Assembly (NCBI GenBank): GCA_050303435.1
Contig: JBNLBT010000013.1
Span: 1 to 52,310, forward strand
Direction: 5' to 3'
Source of the DNA: JBNLBT01 sp050303435
GTDB lineage: Bacteria > Pseudomonadota > Gammaproteobacteria > Xanthomonadales > Marinicellaceae
DNA length: 52,310 nucleotides
The notes under the pieces are model-generated. The model made no database searches, was not told where the DNA came from, and saw only the letters and a list, made by a program, of their open reading frames with translations. Shown one piece after another: positions 8,163 to 16,300 of the stretch (position 1 is the first letter of the stretch; each line of letters opens with the position of its first letter). The position numbers and the translations under genes were made by a program.

Positions 8163-9935
8163 TCATCTGGCCTTGGCTTCGTGATACAAAAACTTGCGCA
8201 TGTCCCAGGCCCCAGTCGGGCAGCGTTCGGCGCACAAGCCGCAGTGCAGACACACATCCTCATCTTTGACCATCACGCGCTGGGTGGGCAAAGGATCCGA
8301 CACATACAGATCCTGTTCGGCGTTGAGGGCTGGTTGCTTCAGTTGTTGTCGCAGTGCGTCTTCTTCGGCGTTGGTGGTGAAATTGATGCAGGCGGTAGGA
8401 CAGATGTCTTCACAGGCGTCGCATTCAATGCACTTGTCTTTTTCAAACACCGTTTGCACATCGCAATTCAGGCAACGCATGGCCTCTTCAAAGCCAACGT
8501 GGCCGTCAAAGCCTTTTTCCACTTCCAACAAGCGGTTGGCCAGAGCCTTCTGTTTGTCTTCCAGCGGCACTTTATTGCGTTCATCGTGGCTGATGTGGGC
8601 GTCGTACAACCATTCATGAAAACCCATTTTCTGGGTCACCAGGGTGTAATCCGGCGCCGGGCGCTGATGCACGTCCTCGCCTTCGCACAGCCGATGTATG
8701 CTGATTGCCGCCTGGTGACCGTGGGCCACCGCGGTGATGATGTTCTCCGGCCCCCAGGCCGCGTCGCCGCCCACAAAAACGTGCGGCAGTGATGTCTGAA
8801 AGGTGGTTTTATCCACTTCCGGCATGTCCCAGTCGTTGAATTCAATGCCAATGTCCCGCTCAATCCAGGGAAACGCATTCAACTGTCCGATCGCCAGCAA
8901 CACATCGTCGCAGGGCATCAGCACATCGTCTTCTCCGGTGGGCACCAGGCGCCGACGTCCATTGGCCTCATACACGGCTTCGACCCGCTCGAACAACATG
9001 CCAGTCAATCGCCCGTTTTCGGTGACGAATGCTTTGGGCACGTGGTTTTCATAAATTGGAATGTCCTCGTGCAACGCGTCCTCAATTTCCCAAGGAGAAG
9101 CTTTCATTTCGGTTTTGGGGCTGCGCACCACCACTTTGACGTTGTCACCGCCCAATCTGCGCGCCGTGCGGCAACAGTCCATGGCGGTGTTGCCGCCACC
9201 GAGAACCAAGACATTTCTGCCAATCTTATCGGTGTGGCCAAACGCCACGCTGTCGAGCCATTCAATGCCAAGATGGATGTTTTCACGGCCTTCCTGTCGA
9301 CCCGGCAAGTCAGGCAAATCACGCCCACGGGGCGCGCCTGTGCCAATGAACACCGCGTCGTAATCCTGCTCCAGCACGGCCTTTAAGCTGTCCACGTACT
9401 GATTGAAATGCTGCACCACGCCCATGTTGAGGATGTAATCCACTTCCTCATTCAGCACCCGTTCCGGCAGTCGAAACGCCGGAATCTGGCTGCGCATGAA
9501 GCCGCCGGCGTGTTTTTGTTCATCGTACAAATGCAGATCGTAACCCAAAACGGCGAGATCGCGCGCCACCGTCAATGACGCCGGTCCGGCACCGATCAGG
9601 GCGATTTTACGGCCGTTTTTATTCGCCGGCACCTGCGGCAGCCGCGCTGTGATGTCCTGCTTATAGTCCGCTGCCACACGTTTCAAGCGGCAAATCGCCA
9701 CCGGTTCTTCTTCAACCCGGCCGCGTCGGCAAGCCGGCTCACAGGGCCGGTCGCAGGTCCGACCCAGAACTCCGGGAAAGACATTGGATTGCCAATTGAT
9801 CATGTAGGCGTCGTCGTAGCGACCGGCCGCAATCAAGCGAATGTATTCCGGCACCGGCGTGTGCGCCGGGCAGGCGTATTGACAATCAACCACTTTATGG
9901 AAGTATTGAGGATCGGAAATATCGGTTGCTTTCAT
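8163..9935 (-). CDS. GltD-like FAD/NAD(P) oxidoreductase fused to 4Fe-4S domains, partner of KorAB
   Basis: This 590-residue protein resembles the glutamate synthase small subunit. In order it has an N-terminal iron-sulfur domain (cysteines in VDCQYACPAH and RTCDRPCEPACRRG), an FAD motif GAGPASLTVA near residue 118, an NAD(P) motif LGGGNTAMDCC, and a second FAD motif GGDAAWGPENI. A C-terminal extension carries two ferredoxin-like clusters (CIECDACEDICP and CLHCGLCAERCP). No glutamate synthase large subunit is present. Placement as first gene of the korAB operon suggests that it moves electrons between the oxidoreductase and NAD(P), instead of free ferredoxin. That role is inference. The start has GGTGAG upstream. 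Confidence 0.85.
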   Translation of the reverse strand: MKATDISDPQYFHKVVDCQYACPAHTPVPEYIRLIAAGRYDDAYMINWQSNVFPGVLGRTCDRPCEPACRRGRVEEEPVAICRLKRVAADYKQDITARLPQVPANKNGRKIALIGAGPASLTVARDLAVLGYDLHLYDEQKHAGGFMRSQIPAFRLPERVLNEEVDYILNMGVVQHFNQYVDSLKAVLEQDYDAVFIGTGAPRGRDLPDLPGRQEGRENIHLGIEWLDSVAFGHTDKIGRNVLVLGGGNTAMDCCRTARRLGGDNVKVVVRSPKTEMKASPWEIEDALHEDIPIYENHVPKAFVTENGRLTGMLFERVEAVYEANGRRRLVPTGEDDVLMPCDDVLLAIGQLNAFPWIERDIGIEFNDWDMPEVDKTTFQTSLPHVFVGGDAAWGPENIITAVAHGHQAAISIHRLCEGEDVHQRPAPDYTLVTQKMGFHEWLYDAHISHDERNKVPLEDKQKALANRLLEVEKGFDGHVGFEEAMRCLNCDVQTVFEKDKCIECDACEDICPTACINFTTNAEEDALRQQLKQPALNAEQDLYVSDPLPTQRVMVKDEDVCLHCGLCAERCPTGAWDMRKFLYHEAKAR

Positions 9936-9965
9936 TTGGTCTCACCCAAATCGGTCATTGACTGA

Positions 9966-9971
9966 ATTATA
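9966..9971 (-). promoter_or_regulatory. Putative -10 box of the flavoprotein-korAB operon
   Basis: A perfect TATAAT on the minus strand lies 30 bases upstream of the flavoprotein ATG. The -35 region falls in or next to the T-run of the terminator that follows queD, so terminator and promoter are packed together. Confidence 0.45.
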
Positions 9972-9984
9972 CCTTGCACGGGGT

Positions 9985-10024
9985 AAAAAAACAGCGCATT
10001 CGTCAGGCCCCGGGCGTCACTGTT
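9985..10024 (-). terminator. Intrinsic terminator after fur-queD
   Basis: On the minus strand AACAGTG (10024-10018) can pair with CGCTGTT (9996-9990) with one G-U pair. The loop contains a smaller GCCC/GGGC hairpin. Seven T residues overlap and follow the stem. The stem includes the last bases and stop codon of queD. Confidence 0.55.
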
Positions 10025-10376
10025 CCGGCTGATATACACAGCCTGACAGACAGGTTTCATTGACTTCAATGCGATGCAACAAGGGCAATGAGGGCTTCAG
10101 TCGCGTCCAGATCCAGCGGCACAGATTTTCACTGGTGGGGTTTTCCAGACCCGGCACTTCGTTCAGACAGCGATGATCCAATTGCTCAAACACGGGACGA
10201 AACGCCGCCTTGATGTCGGCAAAGTCCTGCACCCAGCCCAACTCGGGATCAACTTCACCCTGAACGGTGACAGTGACTTTGAAGGAGTGGCCATGCATGC
10301 GACCGCATTTGTGGCCTTCCGGGACATTCGGCAGCCAGTGTGCCGATTCCAGCGAGAATTGCTTGAAAATTTCCAT
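10017..10376 (-). CDS. queD: 6-carboxy-5,6,7,8-tetrahydropterin synthase
   Basis: This 119-residue enzyme of the 6-pyruvoyl-tetrahydropterin synthase fold makes the second intermediate of queuosine (7-deazaguanine) synthesis. Zinc histidines are visible in ESAHWL and RMHGHSF, the catalytic Cys in GHKCGRMHGH, and the pterin-binding Glu near the end in EVNETCLSG. It starts 3 bases after the fur stop codon, so the two are probably co-transcribed. No other queuosine gene is nearby. Confidence 0.92.
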   Translation of the reverse strand: MEIFKQFSLESAHWLPNVPEGHKCGRMHGHSFKVTVTVQGEVDPELGWVQDFADIKAAFRPVFEQLDHRCLNEVPGLENPTSENLCRWIWTRLKPSLPLLHRIEVNETCLSGCVYQPEQ

Positions 10377-10379
10377 GCC

Positions 10380-10781
10380 CTATTTTTTCTTGCGCACGTA
10401 CAGGACCATTTTATGATCAATCAGATGGTAGCCGTGTTTATCGGCGATGCGTTCCTGAATGCGTTCCAGTTCCTCATCGAAAAACTCAACCACCCGTCCA
10501 CTGTCCACATCCACCATGTGATCGTGGTGTTTACCGGTGTCCAGTTCGTACACGGCCTGGTTTTCCTCAAACTGATGTTTAATCACCAGCCCGGCCGATT
10601 CAAACTGGTTCAGCACACGGTAAATGGTTGCCAGACCGACGTCCAGGGATTGTTCGCGCATGGCATCGTACAGCTCTTCTGCAGTGTAGTGTTTGCCTTT
10701 GTTGCGGGTGAGGAATTCAAATATCTGTAATCGCGGTATTGTGACCTTAAGTCCGGCTTCTTTGATCTCTTTGCTGCCCAT
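10380..10781 (-). CDS. fur: Ferric uptake regulator Fur, lacking all cysteines
   Basis: This 133-residue metal-dependent repressor has the winged-helix signature (AEELYDAMR, DVGLATIYRVLNQFE) and the dimerisation domain with HHDHMVDVDSG and the C-terminal YVRKKK typical of Pseudomonas-like Fur. The CxxC that holds structural zinc in E. coli Fur is replaced (VDVDSG), and there is no cysteine anywhere. The His/Glu/Asp regulatory iron ligands appear present. ATG at 10781 is preferred to the TTG one codon earlier. The gene diverges from bamE, as in Pseudomonas, and leads into queD. Confidence 0.94.
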   Translation of the reverse strand: MGSKEIKEAGLKVTIPRLQIFEFLTRNKGKHYTAEELYDAMREQSLDVGLATIYRVLNQFESAGLVIKHQFEENQAVYELDTGKHHDHMVDVDSGRVVEFFDEELERIQERIADKHGYHLIDHKMVLYVRKKK

Positions 10782-10786
10782 CAATT

Positions 10787-10815
10787 TTACTGCTATTTAA
10801 CGGGATTTATTGTAT
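10787..10815 (+). promoter_or_regulatory. Putative bamE promoter
   Basis: TTTTAC (10787-10792), a 17-base spacer and TATTGT (10810-10815). It overlaps the fur promoter on the opposite strand, so the two divergent genes share one regulatory core. Confidence 0.45.
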
Positions 10816-10834
10816 CATTCCCTTTTTTACAATT
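10806..10834 (-). promoter_or_regulatory. Putative fur promoter
   Basis: On the minus strand TTGTAA (10834-10829), 17 bases, then TAAATC (10811-10806). An imperfect inverted repeat, GGGA...TCCC (10804-10824), overlaps it and includes AATGATA, one arm of a Fur-like site. Autoregulation is possible but not shown. Confidence 0.4.
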
Positions 10835-10850
10835 GTGCATATTCTTTTCC

Positions 10851-11171
10851 ATGACAGCAAAAGTGATTCCCCTGATTGCCGCACTTCTCTTGAGCGCCTG
10901 CCTGTACAAGACACCGGTGAATCAGGGCAACATACTGGATCAGGAAGAAGTCAATGAGATCAAGCCCGGCATGAACAAGCGACAGATTGCCATCATACTG
11001 GGCACACCCGCCATTGCCGATCCGTTTGATCAAGATCGCTGGGACTACGTCCACACCATCAAAAACCATGGGGAATTCAAACGGGTTAAAAAGCTGACCT
11101 TGTTCTTTGAAGACGACAAACTGGTGCGCACGGAAGGCAATTATTTCCCCGAAGAAAAAGACGGGTTGTAA
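10851..11171 (+). CDS. bamE: Outer-membrane assembly lipoprotein BamE (SmpA/OmlA)
   Basis: This 106-residue lipoprotein has a short signal sequence (VIPLIAALLLSAC) ending in a clear lipobox LLSAC. The SmpA/OmlA fold is marked by INPGM-like EIKPGMNKRQIAIILGTP and DRWDYVHT. It is a component of the BAM complex that inserts beta-barrel proteins in the outer membrane. ATG at 10851 gives a proper signal peptide; the TTG six codons earlier does not. No strong Shine-Dalgarno is visible. The divergent fur-bamE pair is conserved in gammaproteobacteria. Confidence 0.93.
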   Translation: MTAKVIPLIAALLLSACLYKTPVNQGNILDQEEVNEIKPGMNKRQIAIILGTPAIADPFDQDRWDYVHTIKNHGEFKRVKKLTLFFEDDKLVRTEGNYFPEEKDGL

Positions 11172-11223
11172 GCACCGCACGCTTTACCCTTGTGGTGCCC
11201 AAACGCATTAACACAGCCGTTGA

Positions 11224-11514
11224 TTAATCCTCTGCTTTCTGGCGCGCCGCCATTTGCCGTCGCTTTTCCTTGGGGTCAGCCAGCAATGGCCGGTAAATCT
11301 CCACACGGTCGCCGTATTCAAGCACGTCACCAAGCGCTTTGCGTTGACCAAACACCCCAACGGCCAAATCATCAAGCACCAATTCCTTATGCTCTTGCAA
11401 CACACCCGATGCCTTGATCGCGTGCTCTATGGTACTGCCGGCATCCACCACCAGCGAAATCAGTTCTTGCTGCCAACGCGTGGCATACACCACTTCGATT
11501 TCAATGGTTTGCAT
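11224..11514 (-). CDS. rnfH: RnfH family ubiquitin-like protein
   Basis: This 96-residue beta-grasp protein starts IEIEVVYATRWQQELI and contains GVFGQRKALGDVLEYGDRVEIYRPL, the RnfH/UPF0125 signature. Its function is poorly known. It typically follows ratA, as it does here, with the reading frames overlapping by 14 bases. ATG at 11514 is used because it leads straight into the conserved first strand; ATG at 11523 is an alternative. Confidence 0.88.
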   Translation of the reverse strand: MQTIEIEVVYATRWQQELISLVVDAGSTIEHAIKASGVLQEHKELVLDDLAVGVFGQRKALGDVLEYGDRVEIYRPLLADPKEKRRQMAARQKAED

Positions 11515-11959
11515 AGACTTCATGGGCTCTGAGGACAAAATCGTGCACCAGTTGCTGTGCAACGGTTTTAAAACCGGAACTGACCAGACGACTGATCAAT
11601 GAGGACCTGAAATGATAGTCCAGACTCAACTCCACTTTGCAGGCCGATTCAGTCAAGGCAACAAAATTCCATTGCCCGGATAAGTCGTGAAAGGGCCCAT
11701 CAATCAAACGCATGTGCAATGATGTACCAGAGAATGCATCGCGCACGAAAGGCTTCACTGTGTTTTCTGTGGTAAAACCCAGCTTGAATCCTTTGATAGA
11801 CACACTCAAACCGGCCACCTGTCGTTGTTCACTGTGTTCAAACACTTCGCCTTTTTCGCACCATTTGAGGAATTCGGGGTAGGCCTCCACATCAACCACC
11901 AAGTTCAGCATGTCTTGACTGCTGTAAGGCACCAGTGCACTTTTATGGATTGATGGCAT
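11501..11959 (-). CDS. ratA: RatA / Coq10-like START-domain protein
   Basis: This 152-residue protein of the polyketide cyclase/START superfamily has the typical SALVPYSSQDMLNLVVDVEAYPEFL start and a C-terminal helix (RLVSSGFKTVAQQLVHDFV). Homologues are annotated as ribosome-association toxin RatA in E. coli and as the ubiquinone-binding chaperone Coq10 in mitochondria. The Coq10-like role is at least as likely as a toxin role. It is divergent from smpB and followed by rnfH, the conserved gammaproteobacterial arrangement. Confidence 0.9.
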   Translation of the reverse strand: MPSIHKSALVPYSSQDMLNLVVDVEAYPEFLKWCEKGEVFEHSEQRQVAGLSVSIKGFKLGFTTENTVKPFVRDAFSGTSLHMRLIDGPFHDLSGQWNFVALTESACKVELSLDYHFRSSLISRLVSSGFKTVAQQLVHDFVLRAHEVYANH

Positions 11960-11982
11960 GATTGAGTCGCGTGGCAGTGGGG

Positions 11983-12011
11983 CTGATATTTATTTCAAAT
12001 TCCCATACAAT
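11983..12011 (+). promoter_or_regulatory. Putative smpB promoter
   Basis: CTGATA (11983-11988), a 17-base spacer and TACAAT (12006-12011), about 25 bases upstream of the smpB ATG. Confidence 0.4.
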
Positions 12012-12036
12012 AGATCTTTTTTCTTGATGCAGCCCG

Positions 12037-12510
12037 ATGGCGAAAAAAAACAGCGATAATAATACCATTGTTTTAAATAAAAAAGCAGGCCACGAGTATC
12101 ATTTTCTTGAAGAGTTTGAGGCCGGTGTGGCGCTGCAAGGCTGGGAACTTAAAAGTCTGCGCGCCGGTAAAATCAACCTGAGTGAAAGCTATGTTTTGCT
12201 CAAAGCCGGCGAGGCTTATCTGTTCGGCGCACACATCACCCCACTGGCCTCGGCATCCACCCATGTGGACACAGACCCCACCCGCACGCGCAAGTTGTTG
12301 CTGCATCGCAATGAACTGAATTATCTGATTGGCGCCGTTGAGCGCAAAGGCTTGACTCTGATCGCACGAAAACTGTATTGGAAAAAAGGCCGGGTGAAAG
12401 TACAAGTGGTTTTGGCCAAAGGTAAAAAACTGCACGACAAACGACAGACCGAAAAACTCAGAGACTGGTCAAGGGAAAAGCAGCGGATACTGAAAACGCA
12501 AAATCACTGA
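12037..12510 (+). CDS. smpB: SsrA-binding protein SmpB
   Basis: This 157-residue protein binds tmRNA and brings it to stalled ribosomes for trans-translation. Conserved segments are LNKKAGHEYHFLEEFEAGVAL, GWELKSLRAGKINLSESYV, RKLLLHRNEL and the basic C-terminal tail KKLHDKRQTEKLRDWSREK, read in short blocks. Length is normal. The tmRNA gene itself was not seen in this window. Confidence 0.96.
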   Translation: MAKKNSDNNTIVLNKKAGHEYHFLEEFEAGVALQGWELKSLRAGKINLSESYVLLKAGEAYLFGAHITPLASASTHVDTDPTRTRKLLLHRNELNYLIGAVERKGLTLIARKLYWKKGRVKVQVVLAKGKKLHDKRQTEKLRDWSREKQRILKTQNH

Positions 12511-12534
12511 ACCGCGCCTTAACACGGTTCAGTG
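12505..12534. terminator. Terminator hairpin between smpB and the pilin operon
   Basis: A perfect 10-base stem, CACTGAACCG (12505-12514) with CGGTTCAGTG (12525-12534) and a 10-base loop, overlaps the smpB stop. On the minus strand it is followed by a T-rich tail (ATTTTGCGTTTTCA), so it is best suited to terminate the pilin operon. It may act on both convergent transcripts. Confidence 0.65.
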
Positions 12535-12558
12535 AAAATCAAACCCTCAACAATTGGA

Positions 12559-12972
12559 TCATTTCCAGCAATCGGCCGGTTGTTTTTGTCCCAAGTTGTC
12601 GAATTGAATGAGTGGACAGGCGGTGTCTTCGGTTTGTTGGTTGATGGCTGTGGCCGTCAAATTCCAACCCGCTGGATCGTTGCCATTAAGTGAGCCACCA
12701 CCCAATGATATTTCGTACTCATTCCACGTGATGTAATCCGCGTTCAAATCCAAGGCAGTGCCTCCGCCTGTCAAACCCGTGGGATATTGGTTTGTATTGG
12801 CGTAGAAACGTTCCATTTGGCCAGCAATTTGCATCACCCTGTTGTGCGCTTCGGCCCGCTTGCCCTTAAGGACATATTGACGATAGTTGGGAATGGCGTA
12901 GGCCAAAATCAGGGCCACAATAGCCACCACAACCATCAATTCAATCAATGAGAAACCTTTGTTTTTATTCAT
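12559..12972 (-). CDS. pilE: Type IV minor pilin PilE
   Basis: This 137-residue pilin has a short leader ending in Lys-Gly, then GFSLIELMVVVAIVALILAYAIP, the PilD cleavage site and hydrophobic helix, quoted here as the N-methylation motif with Glu at +5. The C-terminal part holds two cysteines (DTACPLI and PADCWK) able to form the pilin disulfide loop. It is the last gene of the operon, as in Pseudomonas (pilY1-pilY2-pilE). It is probably a minor pilin needed for pilus assembly, not the main PilA subunit. Confidence 0.88.
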   Translation of the reverse strand: MNKNKGFSLIELMVVVAIVALILAYAIPNYRQYVLKGKRAEAHNRVMQIAGQMERFYANTNQYPTGLTGGGTALDLNADYITWNEYEISLGGGSLNGNDPAGWNLTATAINQQTEDTACPLIQFDNLGQKQPADCWK

Positions 12973-12975
12973 AGT

Positions 12976-13326
12976 TCAGCCCGGTGGTTCATGAGAAGCA
13001 ATGTAGACGACTTTTACAATTTCACTGGTGTTGTCATCCACCACAAAAGAGAAATGGTACGCTTCACCCACGTTCAATTCACGCGGTTCCAGATAGCCAT
13101 AACTCTTGCCATCGAAATAATAATTAAAAAATCGTTTATCCAGTTTCATGGAATAGTATACACCATTCACCATAATCTCATTGCCCTTAACGCCTCCAAA
13201 TACAGCTTCGGTCGTGCGAATGGCAAAGCCTTTATCGATGCTGGCCTTTTCATTGTTGTACTGTGCCAAAGTTTGGCAACTCATGAACACCATCGCCATC
13301 AGGCTTATTGTTTTAATATATTTCAT
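12976..13326 (-). CDS. PilY2-like small exported protein
   Basis: This 116-residue protein has an N-terminal signal peptide (ISLMAMVFMSCQTLA) and a beta-rich remainder (GGVKGNEIMVNGVYYSM, REL NVGEAYHFSFVV). No domain was recognised with certainty. Its place between pilY1 and pilE, its size and its signal peptide match PilY2 of Pseudomonas aeruginosa, a little-studied pilus biogenesis factor. A cysteine in MSCQ could be a lipobox (FMSC), but that is weak. It is separated from pilE by 3 bases. Confidence 0.6.
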   Translation of the reverse strand: MKYIKTISLMAMVFMSCQTLAQYNNEKASIDKGFAIRTTEAVFGGVKGNEIMVNGVYYSMKLDKRFFNYYFDGKSYGYLEPRELNVGEAYHFSFVVDDNTSEIVKVVYIASHEPPG

Positions 13327-13338
13327 GATTCACCTCGC

Positions 13339-16300
13339 TTATTTGGTTAACATGTTGGTCCAGCCACGTCTTCTCCACTGGAAGGCAGGCAATTCAATCG
13401 CATCAATGCTGTCGCCGGTGTTGCCGGACAGCGGATCGGACGTCGAGTCAGGCAAAATCAGCACCTTGCCGCCGCCTTCGGGCTGCACCACAGGCGGTTT
13501 TCCGACCACGATGTTGCCCAGATTGACGCCATCCACACGGGCGCCGGTGCTCGCTGTGATCACCGAACCAATGCCCGGCGTACCGCCGGTCAACGGGTTG
13601 ACCACCATAAACCAGCTGTTACCGCCACTCAGGCATGGGTCCTCGCCGTTGGGAATCAAGGTGGTGAACACCAGAATGCTTTCACTCAGCTTGCTTTGCG
13701 GGTTCACCATACGTTCACCCGGTTCGGTCAAGCGAATTTTCCAGCCTGGCGCCGTTAAATCCACTTCGTTGTTGGACATTTTTCGTGTGCCGCCATTGAC
13801 AGAAAATGTTTGTTCGACCAGTTCATCGACGCCAATATTGAAGTCGCTGTTGCCAGCGCCGTCTTTAACACCAATCATGAATTGATCCACAGGCAAGGCA
13901 ATGGATCGGTCGGCGCTTTCCAGGTATTTTCCGGTGCCTACGGTGACCATGATGCTCTTGCCATTGTCGTCAGATGGCAACGCAAAAATCCGCGGCTGCA
14001 CGGTGATCGGCCGTTCATACGGTGTGTCCGCATCGATCAGTTTGCGGATGTTGTTGGAATCGTTCCAGCTGCCCGGGTCTGAACTGGTCAGATCAAAGCG
14101 CCACAGATTACCGTACAGATCACCGGCATACACATAGTCGGTGCCCTGGTCAACGCCGCTGGTGCCATCGGGCTTCATCAAGTCGGCTGTGCCCGGTGTG
14201 GACAGACCGTTCGGGTCAGTGGCGCTGCCTTCACCGGTGTCCAGCTTGGCAATGACGTTGCCGTTTTCCATGTCCACGACAAACAGCACCGCGGTACCGG
14301 AACCGGCATTGCCGTCATCTTCCGAGCTGTTGAAACCATTCGGCAACAGGGCCACCCAGCGATCAATGCTGGTGAGGCGCACAATCGATGCGTTGCCATA
14401 GGTGTATCCCAAATCGGCGTCATCCTGATCTGTGAACTCCCACAACACATTTGGAGCCTGCGCACCGGTGTCGGTGATGTCTATGGCATAAAAGCTTTGA
14501 CCGCCGTAGCGTTGACCGCCCACGATCACAGAATGCCAACTGTCGCTGAAGAACACATCACGGATACTCGGTGTCACGTCCACATAGGTGCGATGTGAGT
14601 ACGCCGGGCGCGCCAGTTCATGAATGTTTTCAAAGGCTTTGGACGGGATATAGCCCCAGATTTCCTCACCGGCTTGTGCGCCGTTGGCATAAAACGCGTG
14701 CAGCATGCCGTCATTGGCGCCCGCCAGGATGATGTTGCCGCGCGATTGCCGGTCTTCCTGGAAATCCTGATAGCCATTGCCATCCAGTGCCGCATCGCGC
14801 TCCAGGCTGCCGTCAGGCCAGACCACGTCGCGGTAGCGTTCACCCGGTGCACGCACCACCACAATGCCGGAATTGATGATGTCACCCAGCAGAGATTCGC
14901 GGTTGCGGAAAATGCCACCGTTGCGCACTTCAAAGGTGTCATCGCCGCGCAGGAACTCAACCACATCACCCACTGTGCGACCTGAAGTGCCCAGCAATTG
15001 CGAAGTGTTGACTTCCAGCAAGCCGCTCAGGTATGGCGAAGCTGCCACCCCGCTCGGCGTGAACTCGACCCGCGCACCGCCGGCGGAAAATGGATCAAAG
15101 GTGTACAAATTGCGGTTGCCTGGATCTGGAATCAGATCAGCGGCGTTCCACTCAACGTCACCAAAATTGCCGTTGCGATCGATGGTTCGGGCCAGAATGA
15201 ATCCGCTCCATTGCGCCGCGTCAAAACCGGCCTGGAAGGCCAAAGAACCCGACGAAATGATGCCGGAGGACACACTGGTGGCGCTGGCACGGCCTTTGCG
15301 TGCGGTGATGTCGTTGACCACATTGCGCAGAGCCTCAGTCAATTCAGACGGGTTTTTGGCGCTGAAATAATTGCCGCGGCTGTTGATGGATGAGTGCCAT
15401 ACGTCGTCAATGCGCTGTGGTTCGTTGCAAATGTCGCAATTGCCCACATTTGGCCAATTGGCGGTGCCTGCACGCAGAGCCTGATACACCGCGGCTTGCG
15501 GGTCTGTTGCACACAACGCTTGCAGCGCGGTGTCACCACCCACATTGGCTTCACAATTGGTGCCCAACACGCCATCAACACCCAAGCCCACATTAAAGGT
15601 CACCAGGTGCTGCCAGTAGGCGGGATCGTTTTTGGGGTTCCACTGCAAGGCCGGTACGTCATAAGGTGTTTGTTCCGGCAGCAATTCAATGGTGGTGCCG
15701 GCCGCATCGGTGAATTCCTGCCAAAACGGTTTCACGTTGTTGTCGAGGTTGTCTCGCAGATCCCGGCCCCAGGCATCCATGGCGATGTCGGCCAGTGAAT
15801 ACCGACGTGGGCCTGGGTAAATGGCTTGCTGTCCTGCGCCACCGTAATTGGTCAACAAGGTGTCTGAATCGCCCGGCACTCCGCCGAAATCATTGTCGTC
15901 GAAATTGGCGTTGTTGGTATTAATTTGATTCCAGCCACCGTCTGAAATCGCAATATGAAAGTTCTGCTGGCAACTCAGGTCGATGTCAAATTCTTCGGAA
16001 TAATACGCTTTGCTGTTTTCATCATCAAACAGCGCCGTGGCACGTCTGAATGCATTTTGCAGCGGTGTAAAGCCATCGCCAGGCACGCCGAACAGCCAAT
16101 TAAAAAAGTCTTCTCGATGATCGCCACGGAAACGGTTCATCGGTGAGAAAAACTGGTGATTGTTCAATTGCTGCCAGGCCACTTTAAAATCTTCGCCGAA
16201 TGTACCAAAGGCGCGACTGATGGCGGCTTTGGTCAATTTGTTTCTGTTGTTGTAATAGGTGTACCAGTTGGCAAAATTTTGTTCCTGCGCAGCCGGCAAT

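Noticed and set aside
8013..8792. 259-codon plus-strand ORF
   Set aside because: Antisense to the end of the flavoprotein and the start of korA, both well supported.
13181..13885. 234-codon plus-strand ORF
   Set aside because: Antisense to pilY1 and the PilY2-like gene; no recognisable domain.
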